From Spodoptera frugiperda (taxonomy: Eukaryota; Arthropoda; Insecta; Lepidoptera; Noctuidae): 64,000 nucleotides of DNA. The DNA is taken from positions 2,170,001 to 2,234,000 of the forward strand of contig NC_064220.1 in NCBI RefSeq assembly GCF_023101765.2, in the 5' to 3' direction. This document shows, piece after piece, positions 12,640-24,335 of this stretch; the stretch's first letter is position 1; every line of letters begins with the position of its first letter. Position numbers and translations under genes: made by a program. The notes beneath the pieces were generated by a model, which was given only the letters and a program-made list of their open reading frames with translations, ran no database searches and was not told the DNA's origin.

Positions 12640-13520
12640 TAGGCAAATGGTTTTTTTCTCCGCGATAGCAAACTTTTAAATCACCGAAATATTCCGAAAA
12701 TTTTTCATTCAACGAGACAACCGTCAACGACGTCTGCTCTCGCGCTTCTGCCCGCGTTCGGGTGCCGCGCTCGCTGACGGGCCGATTAATATTTTTAGCT
12801 ACTGCGCGGGGACGAGGGGGCAGGCGGCGGGCGTTGGCGCATACTATACTTACGATGCTTATGTTCAAAAGTATAGGTTGATTAATAAACACTTACCGAA
12901 GTGAAGTGTAGTGATATTATTCATATCTAAGTACTTATGGGTAGGATGATGTTTTGATTTGATGAAAAGTTTGTGTTCTATGTACTTGTGTATAATTTTC
13001 AGATCTCAAGCAGGAAATAGGGAATTAAGTTTCCCTATTTCAGATTTTTACCCCTCCGCGGCCGCATTCAGACCTCTAGCGTCAAAAGTTGCGGAAGTCT
13101 CGAACAAACTTTCACCCCCTAGTTTAAGGGGTTGGGGGTAAAAGTTCCAAGTTTTAGGATTTTTTTGTTGTTTGGGTACTAATACTAGCTTACATACCAA
13201 ATTTCAGTTTTCTAGGACTTCAGGAAGTACCTTAAGAATTTTGTTGATCATCAGTGAGTGAGTGAGTGAGTGACGAAATCGGGGTATTTTAGATATCAAT
13301 AAAATCTAAAGTATAAGAGCTATGCAATTGAAACTTTAGAGGTTTATTAAGTCTACCACTGACATTATATCCTGAAAATTTTGTTTATCTGGTATAACCC
13401 AAACTCAAGTTATGAAGGTTCAAAAATACGACGAAGCGCTTCGAGAAAAGGTAGGTAGTGCCCTTGCGCTTGCGCTTCGCTTGGCTCGTCTTGGCAGGGG
13501 CACTACCGTGCCCCCAGATA
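12640..13520. repeat. Composite GC-variable region with a GTGA microsatellite
   Basis: Contains a GC-rich patch (12,740-12,840), a block with CCCCCTAGTTTAAGGGGTTG (13,113-13,132), and GTGAGTGAGTGAGTGAGTGA at 13,254-13,274 followed by CGAAATCGGGG. In my recollection, GTGA/TGAG tracts followed by such sequence occur at the 3' ends of lepidopteran LINEs. The family cannot be fixed by eye, and no reverse transcriptase sequence is visible. Confidence 0.4.
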
Positions 13521-15177
13521 TCCTTGGGAATTTCGTGGTCGAGGATTCATGATAGTTTCCAGAGAATTCTTTCATCAAGAACTGGATTAACTGGACATTT
13601 ACAAACTTCATATAGATGGACGAATGGTAACTATAGATATCTCATTTGTTTCACTGTCTTCATGAGCCAACAGAAATCTCTGGACCTGGCCTATCGGTTT
13701 CCTTTTATGGTATCTCCTTGATCGTTCAATACAGAAGAATGACTGAACATTGCATATCCTTAGAACAACGCCTTATTATACGAGAAAAAATGAAGAATTA
13801 ATATGTTGAAACAATAATTTAATAAACACTTCATTTAATTGCACACTGAGTACTAAGTACCTATGTGATTTTCCACACCATAAATGTCATCAAGGATCGT
13901 CTTTGAATGCAATGCGAGTGTACAAACGTAATAAGTTAAATTAGTACAAGTGAGTGACCACTAATGTCTGCACAATAAGGTGTTAATTCGGAAGCGGTAA
14001 CTTAGTGTCTAAGCATAGTTCATTAACATGAGTTTGGACGCAAGGTCATCCAATGACGTTTTATATGACGCGACGTGCAAAATTTACTGATTATAATACC
14101 TATTAACAAATCCTTTTACGTCAATCTATCAATTTAAAAGTGAATCTCTAATAGAAATAGAACTAGAATATTGCAGAAAAATCTTTGTTTTCTGATCAAT
14201 GGCGATCAGAAAGTAGAAGCCTCTTGTACTGCAAATATTTGTAGCTCGTACATTGACATAAGTGGTATACCAATTGAAGCGGCGTAAAGTGTTTAACGTA
14301 TTCAAGTGTATTATTATGTTTGGCGATCCTCCAAGTTTAATTTTAGCCATTATTCCATTTAAAATTAATTGTACAACATTTTAGTTTGTGTGAAAGAAGT
14401 TTAAACAAAAAGGTTTTCAATACAGGCTGTGACGGGAAAGTTTCTCGTCAATTTTGTTGAGGAGGTTCGAAGACCATCTGTTGTGTGGTTGACGTGACTT
14501 ATAGTTTGTGAGACAGGACGGCAGGTGGCGTGGCAGCGCGTCCTACCATGACCACCCAAATACGGTGTGACTTAGCGCAGGCCTTGAACGGTTCATTTGG
14601 TATCGGTGTTAACGAAACAGATTAAAGTAATGCATCAAACTAAGTAAAAAATGGCCGACTCTAATTAAAATAACTCTTTAGTGTTGTTTCTGTAACACCA
14701 ATAACAAAACAATGCTTGCTATCGGTTTTATCTTTGTAAAAGTGTTTGGGGCTCACACAAGATCATAATTTGAAAGCAACATATGATATGATAAGATAAT
14801 AATATTAGAGGCTAGTAGTGTTTCATATTTGCAACGATTACGATAAGAAGCTTGCTGTGTTATTACATTCTCTACGATAATGAAATTAGAGTGCAATCTT
14901 CTGTGGCATGGAAGAGTTTCTATCAAGGTCAATATGAATAGGTAAATTAGGATAATTCCTTCAGAAATAGGCGTGTTTTACATACTTTTGATGAATCTGA
15001 ATTAGAGCAAACTTATTTTCGAGTTTCGAGTTTTATTGCAACAGACGATTTACGATCTTCTATAAGTTACTAAAGACTGGATTATCCATTAATATGGTGT
15101 CCATAAAAGGGACTACTAAACAAAACTAAATCGATGGAAATGAACGATCTCCAAACTGCAATCCGGCCTGTTATTTT
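13521..15177. other. Non-coding tract
   Basis: AT-rich DNA with no supported exon or RNA. A slightly GC-richer patch occurs at about 14,510-14,600, without exon signals. Confidence 0.4.
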
Positions 15178-15400
15178 CAAGGGGAAAAATCATCCAATGA
15201 CTTCTCCCGCCTTGGATGAAGCGAGAGGGAGTGTCAGACTCTTTTTTTTTTTTAAGGTGGGAAAATCATCCTATGACTTCTCCCACCTTGGGCGAAGCGA
15301 GAGGGAGTGTCAGACTCTTACTGACTAAAAACCACCCCGTTCCTACTCCTGCTTTTCGAGCCAGTGCCCCGGTAACCCGCTAGGTAGTCTGCAGCTCCGG
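15178..15400 (-). repeat. Interspersed repeat family A, copy 3, partial plus full copy in tandem
   Basis: Minus-strand orientation. A truncated unit (15,178-15,253) ends in a run of T, and is followed by a full unit (15,254-15,400) ending GGTAGTCTGCAGCTCCGG. Both units share CAATGACTTCTCCCGCCTTG-like sequence and GCGAGAGGGAGTGTCAGACT. Confidence 0.75.
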
Positions 15401-15818
15401 TTAATCCGGCCTGCTTAGGAGTTTTACAGCGTAAAGTACACCATTTCAACCACCAAAAGTGGATGACCTATATTACACATATATATCTTGCTTACTCCTT
15501 CAGGTTAATACAATCATGAAGCACTTGTTATTTAAATTTTAATTCATTGGGCATCTTAGTATGTATGTAGGCAGCAGATGCAGGTACCGTACGTTATATT
15601 ATGTAACTTATGTATGTAGGTGAGGGCAGTTATTCATCAGAATCAATTTTATTCATTGAGGTTATATAATTAACATGAAATGACGTTGGAGGCAGGAGGA
15701 TGCGTCACAGGTACAGTTGGTTAGCTCTTCTGGCTAGACGTGGAAGATTGAAGATGGAGTAAAGTGCTTAATACAGGTTTAACTAGTAAAGGAACCAGGT
15801 CTTCCAGTGTGTTCTTCT

Positions 15819-15980
15819 TTTTTGGGGAGAAAATCATCCAATCGACCAAAGCGGGAGAAGTACTACCACTTTGGTCGAGGCGAGAGGGAGCGTCAGACTC
15901 TTACTGACTAAAAGCCACCTTGTGCCTTCTCCTGGTTTGAGCCAGAGCCCCGGTAAACCCGCTAGGTAGTCCGCAGCTCC
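15819..15980 (-). repeat. Interspersed repeat family A, copy 4
   Basis: Minus-strand copy from GGGGAGAAAATCATCCAATC to CGCTAGGTAGTCCGCAGCTC. It directly abuts the exon-like segment at 15,981-16,090. Confidence 0.75.
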
Positions 15981-16090
15981 CATCTGTAGTGGTCTGATTG
16001 CTCTTAGAGGTTCTGATTCTGATCGGGCAGCGAGCTCTTCCAATGCTGAATCAGCGATAGATTGATAACGGCGCATTCCATAACCTGATC
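15981..16090 (-). pseudogene. Exon-like segment of unknown origin (fragment)
   Basis: Between a family A repeat and a perfect hairpin lies about 110 bp whose minus strand reads as compositionally normal protein, with the pieces YGMRRYQSIADSALEEL and AARSESEPLRAIRP. A possible splice acceptor (GATCAG|GTTATGG) lies at its 5' side. The frame continues into the flanking hairpin and repeat, so its ends are not natural. I do not recognise the family. It may be a captured host exon, a fragment of a transposon gene, or chance. Confidence 0.3.
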
Positions 16091-16176
16091 GGTAGATTTG
16101 CCTACCAGAGGTAGAATTTTGACATAAGCTCCATACGAAATGTGTCAAAATTCTACCTCTGGTAGGCAAATCTACC
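16091..16176. repeat. Perfect inverted repeat with 34-bp arms
   Basis: 16091-16124 (GGTAGATTTGCCTACCAGAG then GTAGAATTTTGACA) is the exact reverse complement of 16143-16176, with an 18-base loop. The lack of mismatches suggests either recent origin or ongoing gene conversion. It could be a small hairpin element or a miRNA-like fold. No target duplication is evident. Confidence 0.8.
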
Positions 16177-17254
16177 TAAATAACATTTCGGTTTATAATT
16201 TCTGGATTTCGAATTCACTTTCCGTCATACATTAGACATTGTAAGTAGGTACTCTAAAGTACACTTATTCTAAAATTAGTGAGTATCAATTTGACCATTA
16301 TATTTAGTTACTAACCGAACTTCACAAACATTTAGTTATTTGACCTTTGTTATAAAACAAACAAGCCATTTATCTCTATCAGTATACGTTATTTTTATAA
16401 TTCCAGTTCACACAGCAAGTTTGGATTTAACACATGTAAAATTAAATTCGTAATTATGTCACTTTGTATGATAACATGAACAAAATATGTATGTTTTGTC
16501 GGTTCACCGTATTATCGAAACGAATACTAAGTAGGTAATACGTATGTACGAAGATAAAAAGTTAAACACTTATGACACGGTTTAAATAATAATATTCAAC
16601 AATTGTCATCATTATAATTACCCAATATTTATATATTATTCCTCTCCAGCAGTTGTCATTGATTAAAATTGAGCAGGTAAGTAACCATTAATCTTCTTTA
16701 TTAAAGTACCTAACTACTGCAGTAGTTATAAGTATCGTGTGTGTAATAATATACATAACATAACAAATAAACCTATAATACTATTAAGTAAAACCGGAAA
16801 TCGAATCCAAGAACTACAGTAACATGTATAAAAACAAATTCATAAGTGACAACCCTAGTCTGCGCGAGTCTGCGCGTACGCATAATGTAGGCAAGGGATT
16901 AATTTTTAATCCAGTTACACAGTGAGATCTCAAAATAAATGGCGTAGGCAATAAATATGTCGTGACAATAAATAGCCACATCACTAGGATAAAACTAGAC
17001 GGTTATATGAGATAACTATTCATCTAACGTCTTGCTAGTATTTGTCTTAATGTTATGAACACCTGCTGGACGCTAGGCTATGTTGGATAGGTCTTGATTT
17101 TATTGCTTTACTTACTGTAAAGCTTAGATGGCAGCTTTATTTAGAGAACTCGTTGGCCCTTTAGTGGTTTCAGTCAGGTGAGGATCACAAACTATAGATT
17201 TTATCATCATTACCTTTAAATAGCAAACATCACCCTACCTTCCAAAATTGTGCT

Positions 17255-17383
17255 ACGGGTTACCGGGGCTCCGGCTCGAAGAGCAGGAGTAGGAACGGGT
17301 TGGTTTTTAGTCAGTAAAGGTCTGACACTTCCTCTCGCCTCACCCAAAGTAGGAAAACCCATTGGATGATTTCCCCCTCCCCA
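17255..17383 (+). repeat. Interspersed repeat family A, copy 5
   Basis: Plus-strand copy starting inside the element at CGGGTTACCGGGGCTCCGGC and ending TTGGATGATTTCCCCC. Confidence 0.7.
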
Positions 17384-17994
17384 AACCTAACCGTAAAGTG
17401 ACTATGAACTTAATAACACTTAGCTCTTGACAGGAGATTTAACAATAGTTGTTGGTGTTTGTATAAATCAGCCGATGAACCAGGTGTTCATCTTTTAAGT
17501 TCTTTGCAGTAGACTCAAAATCGTGACCTGATTTTGAACTGAGTCAAAGCTACGTCCTACCGCCTACGAATACATCATGTGTAATACTTGATGAAACTTA
17601 CACAAGGCATCAAATAGATAACTTAACTGACATACTGACTCATTGGAACACTGTTGACTCACCCATACGTCATGTAGGTATAAGCACTGAAAGTAACAAG
17701 CCACGATTTTGAGTGATAACCAAATTGAATTCATAAATAGTCTGAAAGGAATAATAGTTACGTATGATTGCGTAATTTGACGTAATAATGTTATAATATA
17801 ATATCAGCCTTTATCTCATTGCTAGGCAAAGGTCTCCTACGTAAGAAGGGAGGCGTATTGAGCAATGATCACGTTGGCAAAAGATGGATTGAATCGAATG
17901 AATTGATTATAGGGAGATATGACTTTTATGTTATACTACACATTGATAATAAGATGACGATGATTAGGAAGTCATTAGGATTTGGGAGGCCTAA

Positions 17995-18050
17995 GTAGTT
18001 CACAGCACATGACACCCAGACCCGAAGCAACATTTTGTGGATCGCACTTT
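17995..18050 (-). mobile_element. SINE family C fragment
   Basis: Reverse-orientation fragment: GCACATGACACCCAGACCCG then AAGCAACATTTTGTGGATC. This matches the middle of the family C element at 48,422-48,606. Confidence 0.5.
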
Positions 18051-18540
18051 TGCTGATAATTATGACGATAAATAAGTAATTGCCTTTTGAAACTAGACTA
18101 GTTATTCTAATCAGTATGTAATCACAAGAGACCACGATACACCAATAAAATCCTCTCAAAGCCTTAAATAAAATTCAGTCCACATTATATACCATAGCTT
18201 TATATTATACATAATCCGATAACTCAGTAACCGAGACGGCCATTGATAGTACAAACGCAACAGGATCTATTGTTTGTCCATTACGATCACTACTTGAACA
18301 GCTAACACTAGAATGGCTTTGTTAATTTTCTACTGCATTGCTGGTCCTTGTAAACTAATTGAGTCCAGCTAACCACTCCATTGTTATATGATAAACGTGG
18401 TAATCGAACTAAGGGATTGAGGGAAGATCGATATCCGATGTTAAAGTTATATTGGATAACGTACCTAGTTAGTTATTTGTATTAAAATGACCATATTCAA
18501 AGCATTTACTGAACTACTAGTAGTTATAGAGGTTTTTAAA

Positions 18541-18823
18541 AACAAGCAGACGATCACCTGATGGTAAGCATTCGCCGTTGCCCATGAACAACCGAAACAT
18601 CAGAGGCGTCACAAGTGCGTTGTCGGCCTTTTGGGGGTTAGGAATTTAAGGGTCATTTAAGGAAAAAGGAGATTGGGAAGAAGGTAATAAGGGCCTCCGG
18701 TAACCTAGCTCACTCAACGAAACACAACGCAAGCGTTATTTCACGTCGGTTTTCTGTCAGGCCGTGTTATTAAGTTATTACTCTGGTCGAGCTAGCCCAT
18801 TCGTGCCGAAGCATGGCTCTCGC
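18541..18823 (+). repeat. Interspersed repeat family B, copy 2 (longest)
   Basis: The longest copy of family B here: ACAAGCAGACGATCACCTGA, GGCGTCACAAGTGCGTTGTC, GGGTTAGGAATTTAAGGGTC, CCTCCGGTAACCTAGCTCAC, TTTCACGTCGGTTTTCTGTC and GCCGAAGCATGGCTCTCGC. The frame open at 18,813-19,097 starts inside it and has no other support. Confidence 0.75.
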
Positions 18824-21800
18824 AAATTTGGTGGCTTTTAATGTTACAAGTTCTTGGGCTACGGTAAATGTTCACCATCAGACAGTCTCTAACGAGGCAG
18901 ATTTATCTGATCTAACATCACTCCAATTTTTCTTGGAACACGTTTTCAAGGCAATTTGGCTTCATAAAATTTTCAAGTCAATATTTAGGCACCATAATCG
19001 GGTACATGGCTTTGCCCTTGATTTTCCATTAACAAAAAAAAAGTTATATTTGCTGCATTACAGTTTCTCAGTACACTGCTTTTTACTTTGTAAATAAAAT
19101 CCCTTTCCATCTCGCATTCTGAGAAAATACTAAACAAAGATTGTCTCTCGACTTCTTTTATCATAACACAAAATTGTACACAGTAACGTCATAATAATTT
19201 ACGAAGAAAAATAAGTTTAACAAGTTAAAAGAGAAAACATTTTATCTATGTGAACAAAAGCCAATTTAGGCCAAATACTTTGCGAAGATGTTTGGCAACC
19301 AAATCGAATTGAAATGTGCTCATCTTTTCACGAAATATAGGTAACTATGTAATAAGTTAAGTAACTGTTGGAAAATTCAAAACATTATACAATTAACTAC
19401 AAGTATGTGGAGCAAATAAAATTGTTACTAAAGCCCACATAAGAAACCGTACGACTAACTACTAGACATTCCATAAGCGCTTGACAACGCAATACTAGTA
19501 ACAGCTAATGAATGACACGCAAAGAATAACCCGAATAAATTCGATATTGCAGCATATTTTATAAATGTTCTTAGATCGTGAGGTATACACAAAATAGTCG
19601 TATAACACATTACGGACGTAGAGGCAGTGCGACCTCTCACTTTCTCTAGAGAAGTATGCGGCCGCTCAAGTTTTTGCAATGTCAAAAAAACCGTTAGCAA
19701 AGATATCTGGGTCCTATGAAATCTTTGAATCTTGTTTGAATGTTACTGTCTCCGATATAATTTGTTGAATGATGTTAAACAAGAAACACGTTTAGATTTC
19801 AGATAAAAATAAAACATCTAAGGTTCTCAGAGTAACTTGTTGTTGAAAATCATTACATTACAATATCTATATATTAATACGTGATGCAAAAACTTTGGAC
19901 CGCTTTTTACGAAAATTGCGCGGACGTAGGAGCATAAAATTTGGTACACTTATAGTTTATGTGTAGGAGAAGTGCAGGACGCTAATATTTTTCAAAAATA
20001 ATGCTTATAAAGTACATTAAATCAATAAATAAAACATTACACACACATGCATAGTATCTGATCGTATTTGACAAAACGTCAAAATCTATAGACATTGCGA
20101 TGATATTCTCACGTCTCATATGAAAAGAGTTTTATAAAAGAGTTTGTTTGAGTTTGAGTTAAATAAAAATTATCCTTGAACGTATATGGTTGAATTTCGA
20201 CCACTAGGCGACCACTAGTCATTTTTATTCTTTGAAAGGTTGTTATTACGTGTGTGTGTAGGTTTACTTATGGAAGAATGTATAAACATCAAACCCAACT
20301 AAAGTGGCAGAAAACGCAGTAGGTTATTTTAATCCAACCTTCAGATCAAACTCCGACCACCGAGCCAGCAATATTAAATAAGTTAAAATAAAAATTAATA
20401 AACGTGATATTTAATGAGCCAGTAATGCGATGCATACGTGATTAATTCGTGAACAGTCCAATGACAAACAGCTCTACACAAGCAAACGGAAAGATACTAT
20501 CTCAAGCGATTAATTTACTACTCTTCCCGTCACTATAATTGACACAACTTCACAGACAAACATCCAATAAACGCATATAAATGGAAAGTAGGGGCAAATT
20601 AACGATTCCTATGGCAGTGACATCCTTTATGTTATTTCAGACACGTTCATTACGCAGGCGAAACCGAATAATTAACTAGTATACGTATAATCGGATCTAT
20701 AATACGATTCTTGAGTGGTTTTTGCCATTAGGTACGTGGCAGTTGAAATGGGAATTAGAATCAAATTATACTTCTATCCCAAAACAGATGGAGAAACAAA
20801 TTCCAAGACATGTTTATTTTAAGAAGATTGTCAATAAAACGGGTGTCAAAGAACGACCTCCCCGTCCCACGGCTGCCGACATCCTGAAACTATTAATTCA
20901 ACTTTCCACCGATAAATCAGTCCGGACGAGCGATGAAAATAATTTATTTCCAACTACCCAACAATTTATAGGGCGTAAAGTGTTAACATCTTCTTTAATA
21001 TTTCCACATTAAGGTGATGCAGGTAAGGTTTAAGTGCTATCATAATAATAAGTTTCCGGTATTAGCTCATTCAAGGATTTAGATAAGACTCATCCCGGTT
21101 CGAAATAACTCCGGATATAAAACTAGGTCAGCGTTCGTTTAAAAATGATCAGTTTCCTTTCCTTCTTTTCATACCTTTGCAGTTATTATTTTATTCTTAC
21201 GATGTTCTTTACAATTAAAATACCATTGTTTTAAAATCGCAACAAGACTCTCTGTAAACTACCTACTTTGTTATTGTAAGGGAAAGTGAGGCCGAGTCTT
21301 TTGAGTCGTGCTGAGTACAAACTAGAGTAATATGTAAGTTATCAAACAATGGGTGACATAACGACGTTTTTAACTTTTAAACAAGGGCAAAGGGTAGACA
21401 CCAGACGGCATTGTATTATAATAGGGTCATTAATGAAATGTAAGAAGTCACATTATTTAATCCATCTAAGAATTAGAGCCAGAGAAATTGTGTTGACTCT
21501 GTAAGAATAAAATCAAACCATTTTAGATCCATTAAATATATAATCTTAATTTAATATGTTTAATCCGAAGAACAAACTGCAACCACAGAACTTATGTGGT
21601 CGTACTACGATAAATGAAACATTCATGCAATAACTACCTAAAATATCAAACAAAAAGTCACCCGCTAGCTAGACATAGCAGTGGTGAACGCAACGTCTAC
21701 AAAAACTAAATAACGTCGATAGAAGCGAACAAACGGACTGGTTTAACAACAAACCAGTGAACAAAGGTCAATACATTATGTTATAGTATTAGACTCAATC

Positions 21801-23627
21801 GAGCACTAGATATACACACACACATACAACCGGACGCACGAGACTAAAGCCTGGTACATATTACACTAGTTTATTATTCCAACAACGGATACCACCCGGA
21901 AAAGGCAACAAATGCCGGAAATAGTACGAAAGAAAATGTATAGCACTTTCCATTGTACCATCCGACACTTTGAAGGTGGATCTTATTTCTATTCAAGGTA
22001 CAACTTGGGGTTTCGGACATTCAAATACGAGTAAATAATATATTGGATGTAGTGTCCCGGCGTTGAGAACTAAGCTTAACCCTTTCCGTATAGAAACGGA
22101 TGCGACTCAAAAGAATTTACTTTCACTGAGGTGTTACGAATCGTACGTCGGCCGTGGATCCATAATCCAAAGAGATAACAACGCAACAAGGGGACTTAAC
22201 ACTGCGCTTGGACCGTCTTGCGGGATCTGACCTACATGGAACGGATCACGACTTCTTCAAAGATAGCAGACAAGGAAATATGTAGCGCTATTGTTGTAAA
22301 ATATTGGATCTGCGAACATATTTTATCGGTGGATGGGAAAAACTAAATTATATCGTGATAAGTGGTTAGTGAATGACGGTGTGTGGTCTACATCTATACC
22401 TTATTTCATACACCATTTTGTTGGTTATGAAAAAAATTAAACTTATCGCTATAAATTGGTCACAATTTGATACCAATAACAATATTCCAGAGGAGAATGC
22501 CTCATAAGATTTGTTGTCCAAAATTGCACTCCCACTCACAAGACAGAAATGAAACGCCTTTCATTCAAGCATATATTTAGTTATTTATTAATGAAAAATA
22601 AAATATCAACCAACGACATTGAAAACGATACCATTTTGACCGGTTTTATCGATATAATAAACAAGCAGTTTCAATTTTAATAAGCATATTATTCTAGCCT
22701 TCACGTTTGGCTGAAATATCCGCATAAATAAACATTATACCTAACTAAATACTATATGATAACTTTAACTTGGGTTCAAGGTTAAAATATAATATTAGCA
22801 GGCAAGATAAATTAACTGGACACTGGATGCATTATTCATAAATAGGTATAGTAGGTATATAGTCAATATTTTGAATGGTTAAAAGTTTTAAATAAGTTTC
22901 TTCGAGACTGAACACTTGGAATATTCTTTTTTCTAGACCTTTTGTAAGTAACAAGATGCATTTTGTATATATGGGAGTGTGAGGCAGCGTGTAATGAGGT
23001 TTTGCAATCGTAAAAATTTTGGATTTATCTTATAAAGACTTAAAATTGCTTGTTAACAGACAGGTCGGATGATTTGATACAGAAACAGATGCCTGTTGTG
23101 CAACAGTCACAATATACATAATCGCACCAATGCGACAAAGCGTAGTTTAATCCATCCATCAGCGTTTTTACTTAGCCAAAGCCAACATCTGCATAGAAAC
23201 TAGTTGGGATGTCAAAATAGAATAACATTATAGTAAATAAACATTAAAGACAATATGAAAAGAACCATATTTTACTAAGCGACGTAAAATAATGCAACTT
23301 TTTCTAGAATTTTAATATTAAATAGCAAAGTATACAGGTTCTAATTAAATGTTAAAACAAAATTCTTCACTTTATGACTTTATGAAATATCGCTAGAAGA
23401 TGATTCAACATTTTTACGAAGCATTATTTTTAAACAGAAATCTTCATATTGTTTTACCTATAGAAGTGTTAAAGATTGTGTTATGAAAGATAGTTAATTA
23501 ACTAATAACTTTTTATATGTTTAAGTTCATATATTATGTATTATGTAATCTCTAAATAACTATTGTTTGTCACTAATAGTTAGTTAATTTGCCTAAATAT
23601 TGCAATAATATATTTTGTTTTTGATTC
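18824..23627. other. Non-coding tract with one weak exon candidate
   Basis: No clear gene. A 96-codon open frame at about 20,711-21,003 (plus strand) lies between a possible acceptor (TTGCCATTAG|GTACGTGG) and an out-of-frame donor-like GCAG|GTAAGG. Its protein is hydrophilic with a PPRPTAADILKLLIQLS stretch and matches nothing I know. The rest is AT-rich, with CA/AC microsatellite near 21,815. Confidence 0.35.
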
Positions 23628-23817
23628 GGACCTGTGGACTACCTAGCGGGTTTACCGGAGCTCCGGCTCGAAAAGCAGGCGTAGGAACGGAGTGGATTTT
23701 AGTCAGTAAAAGTGACATTTCCTCTCGCCTCACCTAAGGGGGGAGAAGTCATTGGATAATTTTCCCCCCTTAATAAAGGGGGAGAAGTCATTAGATGATT
23801 TTCGTCCCAAAACAAAA
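23628..23817 (+). repeat. Interspersed repeat family A, copy 6, with a duplicated end
   Basis: Plus-strand copy ending in a repeated terminal block. GGGGGGAGAAGTCATTGGAT occurs near 23,740, and a second GGGGGAGAAGTCATTAGATG near 23,778 precedes an A-rich run. Confidence 0.75.
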
Positions 23818-24094
23818 AAAAAAACATAGATTGATTTTATTGATTAAAAATGGATAATATGTTAAATAGTTATATTGCTCGACAACTAACTACGTGAGTG
23901 TCGAGCAAAAGATAAGCACGTACATTAAATTCCTAGATAAAATCATTGTTATACTTGTATTAACATTACACACTAGAGAGACCAGGAAGAGAGCCGAAAG
24001 AAAAAATATTGAAAATAGAAGAAAGAAAGAGAAACCATAGACGGCCGCCAGTTATCTAGATCACACACCACAACAATATGGAATGATAGCAGCG

Positions 24095-24207
24095 GATGTT
24101 GATACGGATATGACTCAAAATCGAGCGTTATGGCGAAAATGTGCAAGGAGTACGGATTTCAACAAAATGGGAATAAAAAGCCAGGCAGAAGAACAGGATT
24201 GACATGC
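24095..24207 (+). pseudogene. C-terminal remnant of a LINE reverse transcriptase
   Basis: The plus strand reads DMTQNRALWRKCARSTDF followed by NKMGIKSQAEEQD and a stop. A short tail with a D-R-x-x-W-R-x-K-x-x-R-x-x-D-F/P pattern is typical of the last residues of endonuclease/reverse transcriptase polyproteins of lepidopteran LINEs, as I recall it. About 35 codons survive. No RT core (YxDD) is visible upstream, so this is a dead fragment. Confidence 0.45.
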
Positions 24208-24218
24208 ATTTTTTATGA

Positions 24219-24335
24219 TATAAGCCGGTGGTAAGATGGTAAGCAATCGCCACCGCCCATAGACACCCGAAACACCAGAAGCATTACAAGTGCGTTGCCG
24301 GCCTTTTGAGGGTTAGGAATATAAGGGGCCAATAA
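24219..24335 (+). repeat. Interspersed repeat family B, copy 3 (truncated)
   Basis: Contains GGTAAGCAATCGCCACCGCC, ACACCCGAAACACCAGAAGC and GTTGCCGGCCTTTTGAGGGT, and stops after AGGAATATAAGGGG. It follows the LINE remnant directly. Confidence 0.7.
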
